Shown here piece after piece: positions 1 through 7,629 of a DNA stretch of 11,514 bases. Made by a program: the position numbers and the translations under genes. The notes beneath the pieces were generated by a model. The model ran no database searches. It had not been told where the DNA came from and worked only from the letters and a program-made list of their open reading frames with translations. The number at the start of each line of letters is the position of its first letter. The first letter of the stretch is position 1. Source of the DNA: JBHEPS01 sp046261635 (GTDB lineage: Bacteria; Acidobacteriota; Thermoanaerobaculia; Gp7-AA8); NCBI GenBank assembly GCA_046261635.1, contig JBHEOL010000311.1, positions 1 through 11,514 of the forward strand, written 5' to 3'.

Positions 1-2
1 AG

Positions 3-290
3 AGAACTGCCGAGCGGCGAACGAACGTCACGGTAATGAACCTCGGCAGGACGCCCGCCACGCTCGAAGTCGAGCTGCGCGACAGCGGCGGAAGCCGGCT
101 CGACTCGATGCTCTTCTCTCTGGATGCTGGCGAGATCGCGCCGGTGATTCCATTGATCGATCGACTCGCGGAGGACGCTGCCGGCCTCGTCATCCTGGTG
201 AGAGCGCTTACCCCCGGAGCCGAGTTCTTCGCCTACAGCTCCACGGTTGACCGTCGAACGGGCGCTCCGCTGTTCCAATCGCCCCGCTGA
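3..290 (+). CDS. C-terminal end of a secreted beta-sandwich protein (5' partial)
   Basis: The frame is open from the first complete codon at position 3, so this is the last 95 residues of a gene that starts upstream. The in-frame ATG at 36 is probably internal, because the residues before it (RRTNVTV) already belong to the fold. The pattern is RTNV near the start, a run of alternating beta-strand residues (ATLEVELRD), and a final FFAYSSTVDRRTG. It resembles the C-terminal beta-sandwich repeat of large secreted proteins in Acidobacteriota-like genomes, where RTNV...L.N and YAS.VDN.TGDP are typical. No catalytic motif is visible and the function is unknown. Its last 58 bases overlap the 3' end of the helicase gene on the other strand. 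The reading frame is certain in my view; the family assignment is from memory and moderate. Confidence 0.72.
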   Translation, partial: RTAERRTNVTVMNLGRTPATLEVELRDSGGSRLDSMLFSLDAGEIAPVIPLIDRLAEDAAGLVILVRALTPGAEFFAYSSTVDRRTGAPLFQSPR

Positions 291-2203
291 ACCACGCACG
301 ACTCCGCCACGATTGCCTCGGTCAGCCTCGCCAGTGTCTCCGCCCCGGTGCCCTCCGACAGGAGCAGCTCGATTCCCGAACGGTTCCTGACCGCAAGGGC
401 CTCGAGAACGGTCTCGCTTCCCACCCGGATGCGAAACTCGAAAGGCCGGAGGGACTTCATCACCCTGGCAGGTGGCATCGCTTCCGTCTGGTCTCCGGTG
501 ACAGGGCCGTTCGTAGGCACTTCGACCGGCTGATCGAGAAGGGGGCGAAGGGAGAGCGGATCTGCGTTCAGGCAGCCGTGTTCGAGAACGGCGATGACAC
601 CTTCCATCGCCACCAGAGTCCGAGCGCCCGCAGAGGCGATCAGGCCCGGTGCGTAGGGAACGTCGCCTTCCGTGCTCCGGACGGGATCCGCGCAGAGAAT
701 CCGATTCTCGAGCCTCTGCTTCCGACCGATGTACGACAACGTCACCGATCGCTCGGGCCTCTCCGGAAGGAAGCAAACGACGAGGATACCGTCGCGCGTC
801 TGCCCGATCCGGCGTGCACGGCCGGCGCGTTGCATCATCTTCACCGACGTCCAGGGAAGGTCGTAATGAATGACGGTCCCGGCCGCCTGCAGGTCGAGAC
901 CTTCCGAAGCCAGATCGGTGAGGACGAGCAGATCGATCGACCTCGCGCGGAACTGGCCGAGAATCTCCTGCATCGTCGACCGCTCCCCCCCGGCATCGAG
1001 AACGACAGCGGATGTGATCAGTGCGCATCGCGTGCGCGACCTCAATCCGCGGTGAAGAGCGGCGGCCGTCGCCCGGGAGCGCGTGAACAGGATGGCCGGC
1101 GCAGGCGACTCGGACTCGAGAAGTACCGAAAGCCGTTTCTGCTTATCGTCCTCGACCGAGCCGACCAGGGCGATCAGCCGGTCCAGCTTCTCCGTCTCTT
1201 CGAGCAGCACGAGCTCGACCGCACCTCGGGTCCCGGCTTCCAGAAACGCCGAGGGGAAAAGGAGCTCCTGAAAGTATTCGCGATCCTCTGGATGGAATAG
1301 CTGATCGAAGTTCCGCCGCCTCATGGAGAACCCGCGAACGGCCGATTCGGATGCCCTTCGGCAAAACCGCCTCTGACGGCCCAGCGAGTCGAGGAGGGCT
1401 GGAAGGCTGGAGTCGAGACGGCTCATCAGGAAGGATCGGAGTAGAGAGGGGTCTCCTTCGAGCAGGGGAAATTCGAGATCGCGAATCGCCGCGACGATTT
1501 CCGATCGACGCCGCTGGGTGTAGCGAGCGACCGTCCGGCGGGAGCCGGGAAAACGGATGCTCTCGATCTTTTCGGTCCTCCTGAGCGCGGCAAGCGCGAC
1601 GATCGACCGGATGGCACGCTCATCATTCCGCTCGAAGGCAACGTCGATCGAGGCGACCCCTTTCATTGCGAACGCATCGTCGCGAAAAGCGAGTCTGAGC
1701 AGAGTGAGGAGGTCCTCCTCCCGATTCCAGATCGGCGTAGCGGTGATCAGAAGAAGAGCGCGACCGACGCTCCAGCGCGCCAGGGCTCGCCAGCGCCGCG
1801 TGGAAGGATTCCTGAACCGGTGCGCCTCATCGACCACCAGCAGCGCGGGCTGGACCACGGGCTGATCGACCGCGCCGAGCGCATCGTGCGTTAGGACCGG
1901 CGCGTCGACCCCGAAGCGCGCGAGACATCCGGACCACGCCGGGACGAGCGGCGCGGGGACGACGAGGTGAACGCTCCAACCGTTGCGATGGAGCTCCCGC
2001 GCCGCCGCGGCCGCCGTGAAGGATTTCCCCATCCCCACCCCGTCGAGGAGGAGCGCGCCCCCGTACCGCGTCAGGAGAGAAACGAGCCGGCGCGCGCCAA
2101 ACTGCTGATGAGGAAAAAGGGGGGCGGGAGGGGGGAAACGAAGCGGAGGAAGCGTCGCGCCCCTGGCGTGGGCCAGCCAGTCCCCGGCTCGCCGGAGGCT
2201 CAC
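233..2203 (-). CDS. SNF2-type DEAH helicase/translocase, partner of the adjacent DNA methyltransferase
   Basis: 656 aa superfamily 2 ATPase. Visible motifs: FPHQQ near residue 30 (Q-like), Walker A GVGMGKS (55-61), VVPAPLVPAW (81-90), DEAH (125-128), TATPIW (154-159), ILFTRSRAT (371-379), LASEGLDLQAAGTVIHYDLP (431-450), and motif VI QRAGRARRIGQ (458-468). The RIGQ ending is typical of SNF2/RapA-like DNA translocases. Both RecA-like halves are complete. Residues about 200-345 form an Arg-rich, partly helical insertion between them. Residues about 500-656 are a C-terminal region I do not recognise. No HKD, PD-(D/E)XK or HNH nuclease motif is seen. The start is GTG at 2203, overlapping the methyltransferase stop (GTGA), with a GGAG- and GGCAGG-rich stretch just upstream. 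This points to translational coupling. Expected role: ATP-driven DNA translocation or remodelling in a restriction or defence context (inference). SNF2 proteins occur beside adenine methyltransferases in DISARM and related systems, but drmA, drmB and drmC are absent here. Confidence 0.88.
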   Translation of the reverse strand: MSLRRAGDWLAHARGATLPPLRFPPPAPLFPHQQFGARRLVSLLTRYGGALLLDGVGMGKSFTAAAAARELHRNGWSVHLVVPAPLVPAWSGCLARFGVDAPVLTHDALGAVDQPVVQPALLVVDEAHRFRNPSTRRWRALARWSVGRALLLITATPIWNREEDLLTLLRLAFRDDAFAMKGVASIDVAFERNDERAIRSIVALAALRRTEKIESIRFPGSRRTVARYTQRRRSEIVAAIRDLEFPLLEGDPSLLRSFLMSRLDSSLPALLDSLGRQRRFCRRASESAVRGFSMRRRNFDQLFHPEDREYFQELLFPSAFLEAGTRGAVELVLLEETEKLDRLIALVGSVEDDKQKRLSVLLESESPAPAILFTRSRATAAALHRGLRSRTRCALITSAVVLDAGGERSTMQEILGQFRARSIDLLVLTDLASEGLDLQAAGTVIHYDLPWTSVKMMQRAGRARRIGQTRDGILVVCFLPERPERSVTLSYIGRKQRLENRILCADPVRSTEGDVPYAPGLIASAGARTLVAMEGVIAVLEHGCLNADPLSLRPLLDQPVEVPTNGPVTGDQTEAMPPARVMKSLRPFEFRIRVGSETVLEALAVRNRSGIELLLSEGTGAETLARLTEAIVAESCVVQRGDWNSGAPVRRSTVEL

Positions 2204-5200
2204 CCTGCCCGCTCCGCCAGAAACTCCGCCAGGATCTCGAGCTCCGGGGGCGATACGGCATAGAGGCGGGCGATCTCACGGTCCAGATTCTCCTCGGACT
2301 CCGGCCGATGACTGCAGGTGCGCGCGAGCGCCGCGAACTTCCGAAGCTCGTCCGTAGACCCGGGTGACGGAAGGGCCGCGACCGTCCGGCCGAAGTATCT
2401 GAAGTGGCGGTCCTTCGCGCGATCGGCGGCGGCGACCAGCAGAGCTCCGGCGATCGTCGAGTTGAGAAGCGCCGCCACGCCCCAGGCGAGCTGCTCGTCG
2501 CCGACCGCAACGGTGTACGTCGTCTGGTTGGGAACGAGAGGGACGCTTTCGCCTTCGATGATCCTGCTCGGAGGAAGGACGGCCGCGGTCATTCTCCGCG
2601 AGACGTCCTTCCAGACGACCTTGCATCGATCGAAACCGGCAGGGCGCGCGATCCGGAACGATCCGGGCTGCAGGCCGCGCCAGTCCTCCCATTGCTCGAC
2701 CCATTCGCGCCGTTTCTCGGGCCACAGCATCCAGACCGAATCTCCAGCGTTCCACCGCTGAACGTCGCGGCCTCTCGTCGATCGAACGACCGCGTCGAGC
2801 GGCATCATCAGGCCGTCCACGTTCGCGGCCTTCGGGTGCCCGATCAGCCGGACATCGTCGACGAAAAAAGCAGCATTGGCGCCGGTACGGACTCCCATGG
2901 CCGGCCTTCCAACCACGCTCTCGAACCGAGGGAACCGCCGGCGGATGCGATCGAGCAGTTCAGCCGGCGCTCGCCGCACCAGCATCCAGGGCCCTCCATC
3001 GCTGCCGAGCCTCCGCTGCGGCATCGCGAAGGGTTCGCCGCCATCGACGATCCGGATCCCCCCCGGACTCCCTCCTTTTTCCACGACGACGCCGAAAGGG
3101 AATGTGTCGGCTTCGAACAACTCTCTGGACTCGTCACTCCAGTCGTGAAGTGCAACGACTCTGGTGGTATGGACGAGCTGTCTGCGAAACGAGGAAGCGT
3201 AGCCGGCTGTGGCGAACTTCACGGGAACCAGCATGCCGACCACGCCTCCCTTCGCCGTCAGCTGGAGGCTACGCTCGAAGAACGCGATGGAAAGATCTGC
3301 CTGCGGGATCCCGCGCCCGGCCGCTCCGCGCCCGAACGTTCGATATCTCTCGGCGAGCGCCCGGCGAAGCGTCGGCTCGATCCTGGCCGAGCGAACCCAG
3401 GGAGGGTTTCCGAGGACGATGTCGAAGCCTCCGCTTTCGAGGACGTGCGCGAAGTGGAGATCGGCGGCAAAAAAGCCCAGCTCTCCCCGCTCGATTCTCT
3501 CTTTCTGCTGCAAGGCCTCGTCGATTCGATCGCGAAGCGCGCCGGCTTCAGCTGACTGGTGGAGGGCGCCGGAGCGGAAGAGCTGCTTCTGCTCGATCGC
3601 GCGTGATCGTTCCTCCAGCCGCCGCGCATGGCTGGCGAGAAGCCGTCCGGCCAGATCGATGTCCGACTTGCGCAGTTCGCTGCAGATGGCCGACTTTTCC
3701 GCGGGCGCGCACCCACGGTAGCGATCGAGCGTTCGCGAGCGCGCTCGCAGCTCCAGAGCCCACTCCCGAAACAGCTCCGGACCCGACGCCGCGAAGAGAT
3801 CGATCGGGCCCAGCAGGGAGTTTCCCTGGAGGATATTGCGATCGAGATTCGGCAGCGGGTCGATTTCGAGCGGATCTCCGTGCCACGCGGAAACGATCGA
3901 GAGCCAGATTCTGAGCTCGCAGAGCCGAACCGCCTCCGGCTTGAGGTCGACTCCGAACAGTGCCTTTGCGGCGATTCGCCTGCGGAGCTCACACGGCTGT
4001 CCGGGGCGGTCTGCCAGTGCGTTCCGAAGTCGCTCGACGGCCTGCATCGCCGCCAGAAGGAACGCCCCCGATCCGCAGGCGGGATCGAGGATTCTCACAG
4101 TCCGGAGACGGGCGAGCAGGGCGCGTCGGTCGAGTTTCGACAGACCAGCCGGATCGCCGCACCTCCATGACGAGAGCGAGGCCTCGAGCTTCCGGTCGCC
4201 CGCTGCAAGCCAGCTGTCGAGAGACTGTGAAGTCAGGATGTCGACGACGGTGCGGGGCGTATAGAAGCTCCCGCTCGCGAGCCTCTCGTCGTCGGCCATC
4301 AGCGATTCGAATACGCGCCCGAGCATTTCGGGATCGATGTGGGCCCCGGCTTCATCATCTTCCTCGACGGTGAACTGGTAGCGGTCGAAGCGATCGAGGA
4401 TCATCTCCTCGAGCAGCCCGTCGTCGATCCTGATCGCCGGGTGGCGCTTCTCGAAGCGGCTCGGCTCGAAAAGGCCGCCGTTCAGGTAGGGAATCCGCCC
4501 GAGCCGCCTCGCAAATCGATCGCGCATCGACATCGGAGTGTTGAGACAGCCGAAGAACAAAGGAAGCAGCAATCCCGAAAAGAGCCCTTCCTTCCGGCTC
4601 AGGTGCACTCGGGTGAGGTCTCTCAGGAAGAAGCGGTTTCCGTCGAGCCATCCTTTCTGCTGGATGAAAGACAGGAAGAGGACTCTGGACAGGATCAGAA
4701 GCGCTTCGTCGGAGGTCTCGCGCCCGTCTTCCTCCGGATGAAGCCTCTGCAGTTCGCGCGTCAGACTCTCCACTCCGGCCCTGAATCCGAGAAAGAACCG
4801 CCGGCCGACGCTCTCCTTCTCGAACGTGCGCGCGAGGCGGGCCATCAGATCGGCCATTCCCATTCCGGGCCGCCGCTCCATCAGCTCGAGACGTGACAGC
4901 GACTCGGCGCGGGGGGCCTCGGGATCGATGTCGAGCCGGCGGACCCGCCGAGCCGGATCGAGACCGAATATCGAAATCCGCATCGTATGGGTCTCGATGT
5001 ACAAGATGATGAACTGGACGACCGAGTTCCACAGGTTCAGCTCGTTCATCAGCTTCTCGAGCGATCCCCGATCCGCCGTTCCCTCCCCCACGATGAGATC
5101 GATCGCACCGAAATGAGATGCCCTGAACAGGCGCACATCGGGAATCGGCGTAATCTGCACTCCTCTTCTCACCCAGGAGTCGAGCGGAAGCGGCTGAAGG

Positions 5201-5283
5201 ACGACGTCGTAACCGAGGAGGGAGAGAACCTCCGACAGGCCGGACGCGTCACGGCAGCCTCGGATGGCCTCAGACAGAGTCAT
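2200..5283 (-). CDS. Eco57I-like adenine-specific DNA methyltransferase (type IIG/DrmMI/PglX-like)
   Basis: 1027 aa class I SAM-dependent DNA methyltransferase. Order: an N-terminal alpha/beta region of about 1-130; a helical region with LFLSFIQQKGWLDG (202-215) and RIPYLNGGLFE (263-273), both typical of large Eco57I-like enzymes; motif X-like GSFYTP (338-343); SAM-binding motif I DPACGSGAFL (400-409); GVDLKPEAV (444-452); NLDRNILQGNSLLG (479-492); a charged helical insert of about 505-600; catalytic NPPW (626-629), which marks N6-adenine transfer; then PQADLSIAFFERSL (660-673); and a target-recognition-like region of about 760-1000. The ATG at 5283 has AGGGGAGG three bases upstream. The stop overlaps the helicase start (GTGA). 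The N-terminus has strands around AIDLIVGEG (60-68) and FIILYIETH (91-99), but no clear D...ExK nuclease triad. It probably modifies DNA as part of a restriction-like or defence pair (inference). The methyltransferase call is very secure; restriction activity is not shown. Confidence 0.92.
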   Translation of the reverse strand: MTLSEAIRGCRDASGLSEVLSLLGYDVVLQPLPLDSWVRRGVQITPIPDVRLFRASHFGAIDLIVGEGTADRGSLEKLMNELNLWNSVVQFIILYIETHTMRISIFGLDPARRVRRLDIDPEAPRAESLSRLELMERRPGMGMADLMARLARTFEKESVGRRFFLGFRAGVESLTRELQRLHPEEDGRETSDEALLILSRVLFLSFIQQKGWLDGNRFFLRDLTRVHLSRKEGLFSGLLLPLFFGCLNTPMSMRDRFARRLGRIPYLNGGLFEPSRFEKRHPAIRIDDGLLEEMILDRFDRYQFTVEEDDEAGAHIDPEMLGRVFESLMADDERLASGSFYTPRTVVDILTSQSLDSWLAAGDRKLEASLSSWRCGDPAGLSKLDRRALLARLRTVRILDPACGSGAFLLAAMQAVERLRNALADRPGQPCELRRRIAAKALFGVDLKPEAVRLCELRIWLSIVSAWHGDPLEIDPLPNLDRNILQGNSLLGPIDLFAASGPELFREWALELRARSRTLDRYRGCAPAEKSAICSELRKSDIDLAGRLLASHARRLEERSRAIEQKQLFRSGALHQSAEAGALRDRIDEALQQKERIERGELGFFAADLHFAHVLESGGFDIVLGNPPWVRSARIEPTLRRALAERYRTFGRGAAGRGIPQADLSIAFFERSLQLTAKGGVVGMLVPVKFATAGYASSFRRQLVHTTRVVALHDWSDESRELFEADTFPFGVVVEKGGSPGGIRIVDGGEPFAMPQRRLGSDGGPWMLVRRAPAELLDRIRRRFPRFESVVGRPAMGVRTGANAAFFVDDVRLIGHPKAANVDGLMMPLDAVVRSTRGRDVQRWNAGDSVWMLWPEKRREWVEQWEDWRGLQPGSFRIARPAGFDRCKVVWKDVSRRMTAAVLPPSRIIEGESVPLVPNQTTYTVAVGDEQLAWGVAALLNSTIAGALLVAAADRAKDRHFRYFGRTVAALPSPGSTDELRKFAALARTCSHRPESEENLDREIARLYAVSPPELEILAEFLAERAG

Positions 5284-5286
5284 CGG

Positions 5287-5294
5287 CCTCCCCT
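5287..5294 (-). promoter_or_regulatory. Strong Shine-Dalgarno of the methyltransferase gene
   Basis: On the minus strand AGGGGAGG lies three bases before the ATG at 5283, which fixes the methyltransferase start. Its distal base coincides with the first base of the extended -10 box of the divergent gene (5294-5302). The two expression signals are therefore fused. Confidence 0.6.
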
Positions 5295-5302
5295 GCTACA
5301 CT
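5294..5302 (+). promoter_or_regulatory. Extended -10 promoter element of the AlkP-like membrane gene
   Basis: TGC-TACACT matches an extended -10 box (TGN plus TANNNT). No good -35 hexamer lies 16-18 bases upstream. With the usual spacing, transcription would start near 5309, only about 6 nt before the ATG at 5315, giving an almost leaderless mRNA. The same arrangement precedes the clpX-like and nadK genes. Confidence 0.5.
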
Positions 5303-5314
5303 ACGCGGCTGGAG

Positions 5315-6970
5315 ATGCGCTTCCCCTGGAACTACTCGAAGAGGTTCGTTGCCGGGGCCGTATTCGGGTTGTACATGGCCCACCTCCTCTTCTTTCTGAA
5401 CCCTCAGATCGAGATCGACCCGGTCCGGCTGATCATCGTCACGGTCCTCTATGCGATCCTCTGCGGATTGATTTTCGGGTCGATTCTGTGGGGATTCCGA
5501 GCGCTGCGAGTTCGGATATTCGGACGTCCCGGAGAAGTTGGTGACGGTGCCTATCACCCGCACGGGTTCGGTTTCGTCGTCGCCTCGGCATTCCTTTCCG
5601 GACTCGTTTACTGGAGCCACCTCGGCCTTCTCAGGATTTACCTTCCGCGGGGGGCAGTGAGAATCCTCTCGAAGGCGACGGTCGTCATCGGGGTGGCCGC
5701 CGTGCTTCTCTTCATCCTCTGGCTTTTCGAAAAGAACGCGGGACGCAAGCTCTCGCGCATCCTCTACGCCACGGGTGCCGGGCTCATTCTTCTTTCCCTC
5801 GTCTTCCTCTATGTGCGGAGAGAGGGTTACCGCGACGACCTCCGCCCTCCGGTCGCTTCGGCCGTCACGGTTGGCCAGAGCACGCCGGTCTCGCTCATCG
5901 CGATCCGGGATCTCCCCTACGACTGGGTCGTCACGATCCGCGGCGAGGGGGGATTGCCCTTCCTGTCGGCGATGGCCGACGAGGGGCTCCTCGCACGCGT
6001 GGAGCCCTTCCGCACGACGAGCCCCAAGGCAATCTGGGCGTCTCTGAACACGGGCAAGCTGCCGTACCGTCATGGAGTCACAGGGCGGTTCTCCTATCGG
6101 ACTCCGCTCAATCGACCCGGGGAGGCCTTCCTTCTCGTTCCCATGGGAGTCGGGTTCAAGGGATGGGGACTCGTTCCACCGGTCGAGAGGATCTCGGCGC
6201 AGCTTCCCTCCGGGAACGCCACTCCCTTCTGGGGGGTGTTCGAGCGCATGAGCTCCTCGGTCGAGGTTCGCGGCTGGCGAAGCGGAGCGAAGGAAGAGGA
6301 GTCGATGCGGATCGACGAATCCGGGCCCGTCGATGAGTTCGAACGAACGGTAACCAGCCTGGTGCCGGGCCTCGCGGAAGCTCTGATCGCGGCAGTGAGA
6401 GTGGATGTCCACAGGATCCACAGCGCGAAAGGGAGTGGCACGGACCTGACCGCGATCGACCTCGAATCGCTCGACAGATCGATCGAAATCCTCGATATCG
6501 AGGGGAACCGCCTGCCCGCCCGACACACGCGCGAGGGGGAGATCATCCGGAGTCTGTTGTCGCTTCTCGATCGCGAGATCGAAGCGTTCCATGAAAGCCG
6601 GACGATACGCGGCATCCTCCTCGTCGTTTCGCCCTCGGCTCCCGAACCTCCGGTTCTTCCGGGGAGTGTCCCGGGGCTGTTCCGGGCGTTCGGGGAAGCG
6701 CAGGACCCCGGGGTGGATGACGGGCTGCTGATCCTGAGCGGCGGAGGGGTCATCTCGCGCAACCTCTTTTCGGAAGTGGAAGTCGTCGACGTCGTCCCGA
6801 CGCTGCTGTTTGCGGCAGGTCTCCCGATCGCCCGCGACATGGATGGAAGGATCATCACCGAGGCGTTCACGGACGAATTCGTCCGCACGAATCCGCTGTC
6901 GATGATTCAGTCCTACGAGGAGGCCGCGGAACTCCGGCCGCCTGACCAGCCACGCGCGAATCAAGGCTGA
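5315..6970 (+). CDS. Five-helix membrane protein with degenerate alkaline-phosphatase-superfamily domain
   Basis: 551 aa. An in-frame ATG exists at 5264, but the start at 5315 is preferred. It gives MRFPWNYSKR before the first helix, lies just after the -10 box, and avoids overlap with the divergent gene. Five hydrophobic segments lie at about 11-29, 38-61, 85-107, 120-138 and 150-167, followed by a large domain predicted outside the membrane. That domain follows the AlkP-superfamily (type I phosphodiesterase/COG3379-like) plan: LPFLSAMADEGLLARVEPFR (214-233), TTSPKAIWASLNTGKLPYRH (234-253) where the nucleophile normally sits, and DGLLILSGGGV (469-479), VVDVVPTLLFAAGLP (490-504), ARDMDGR (506-512) at the end. 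The usual metal ligands look lost. The first GxDG is AIRDLP, the SDHG motif near the end reads SPSA (439-442), and no D..H pair is obvious in the middle. It is probably a non-catalytic or altered-function member. Its stop overlaps the pseudopilin stop by 10 bp. The fold call is fairly confident; the role is unknown. Confidence 0.8.
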   Translation: MRFPWNYSKRFVAGAVFGLYMAHLLFFLNPQIEIDPVRLIIVTVLYAILCGLIFGSILWGFRALRVRIFGRPGEVGDGAYHPHGFGFVVASAFLSGLVYWSHLGLLRIYLPRGAVRILSKATVVIGVAAVLLFILWLFEKNAGRKLSRILYATGAGLILLSLVFLYVRREGYRDDLRPPVASAVTVGQSTPVSLIAIRDLPYDWVVTIRGEGGLPFLSAMADEGLLARVEPFRTTSPKAIWASLNTGKLPYRHGVTGRFSYRTPLNRPGEAFLLVPMGVGFKGWGLVPPVERISAQLPSGNATPFWGVFERMSSSVEVRGWRSGAKEEESMRIDESGPVDEFERTVTSLVPGLAEALIAAVRVDVHRIHSAKGSGTDLTAIDLESLDRSIEILDIEGNRLPARHTREGEIIRSLLSLLDREIEAFHESRTIRGILLVVSPSAPEPPVLPGSVPGLFRAFGEAQDPGVDDGLLILSGGGVISRNLFSEVEVVDVVPTLLFAAGLPIARDMDGRIITEAFTDEFVRTNPLSMIQSYEEAAELRPPDQPRANQG

Positions 6971-7554
6971 CTCCACGTTTCGCTCGCGCGGTCGTAGCGG
7001 ATCATCCGCACCCGGCCCGTCGCCCCGGTGACACGGACCATGGCGACTCCTTCAGTCTCATCCGTCAGGAAAATCGATCCTGCGGTCCCCCCACCGTTGG
7101 GACCGAACGAGCAGAGCTTCGACGCGTTGAAGCGGACCGGCGAGGCCTCCGGAGGGAGGACCTTCTTCGTCTCGGGATCCCGGACAGGGAACTCCGGAAG
7201 GGCGATTCGAACGCTCGCGCCTGGAGAAAGAACCTCGTGCCATGGGCCCGCCCGGCGATCGACCCCCTTCTTGATGTCGTCGTTACGGACTCCATCGCCG
7301 TCGAGATCGTCGTAGAGGGCGTACATCCACTCTCCCTGCTGTTGCTGGAACCGAATCGCGGAGTTCGCGCCTCGAGCGATCGCGCGGCTGCGGCCGAGCC
7401 GAATCGCGGATCTGATCTCGCTCACCGCTCCGCGCAGTTCGGCCCGGCGGGCGATGGATCGGAGGGCTGGAACGGAGACGGCCACGAGGGTTCCGACCAG
7501 GGCCAGTACCGTCAGAATCTCGAGCGTGGAAAAACCCCGGCGATTTTCGGGCAT
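6961..7554 (-). CDS. FimT/GspH-family type IV pseudopilin
   Basis: 197 aa prepilin-like protein. A short basic leader, MPENRRG, is followed by the class III cleavage site G7|F8 and FSTLEILTVLALVGTLVAVS. The conserved glutamate at mature position +5 is E12, and the hydrophobic stem covers about 13-29. The next helix (RRAELRGAVSEIRSAIRLGR) and the GspH-like beta domain follow. Within it, DDLDGDGVRNDD is a DxDGDG-type loop common in this family and possibly calcium-binding. Minor pseudopilins of this type initiate type IV pilus or type II secretion pseudopilus assembly in the inner membrane after cleavage by PilD/GspO. The ATG at 7554 has GAGG five bases upstream. The comEA-like gene lies 75 bp upstream on the same strand, which favours a competence/DNA-uptake pilus over type II secretion (inference). 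Confidence 0.88.
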   Translation of the reverse strand: MPENRRGFSTLEILTVLALVGTLVAVSVPALRSIARRAELRGAVSEIRSAIRLGRSRAIARGANSAIRFQQQQGEWMYALYDDLDGDGVRNDDIKKGVDRRAGPWHEVLSPGASVRIALPEFPVRDPETKKVLPPEASPVRFNASKLCSFGPNGGGTAGSIFLTDETEGVAMVRVTGATGRVRMIRYDRASETWSQP

Positions 7555-7587
7555 GCGAACCTCATGGCTTCGTGGGACATCTCGAGG

Positions 7588-7613
7588 GGGGCCGCCCCCG
7601 AAAGGGCGGCCCC
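7588..7613. terminator. GC-only hairpin between comEA-like and fimT-like genes
   Basis: A perfect 10-bp inverted repeat, GGGGCCGCCC and GGGCGGCCCC, encloses a 6-nt loop (CCGAAA), 16 bp after the comEA-like stop. No T-tract follows on either strand, so it is not a canonical intrinsic terminator. It could attenuate read-through into the pseudopilin gene or protect the 3' end of the upstream message. The hairpin itself is certain; its function is inferred. Confidence 0.5.
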
Positions 7614-7629
7614 GGGTGGTGGGAGGCGC

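Noticed and set aside
578..1300. 240-codon plus-strand frame inside the helicase gene
   Set aside because: It is a shadow of the SNF2 motif V/VI region and has no protein-like features.
2404..3555. 383-codon plus-strand frame inside the methyltransferase gene
   Set aside because: Its composition is typical of an antisense frame, it has no domain, and it is fully contained in a gene with secure motifs.
233..5283. Complete DISARM or BREX locus
   Set aside because: Only a methyltransferase and a SNF2 protein are present; drmA, drmB, drmC, brxC/pglY and pglZ are absent, and the next genes on both sides are unrelated.
5270..6976. 568-codon open frame on the minus strand opposite the AlkP-like gene
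   Set aside because: It mirrors the real gene over its whole length. Its translation is Arg/Asp/Glu-rich with no domain or helix pattern, while the plus frame has five clear membrane helices and family motifs.
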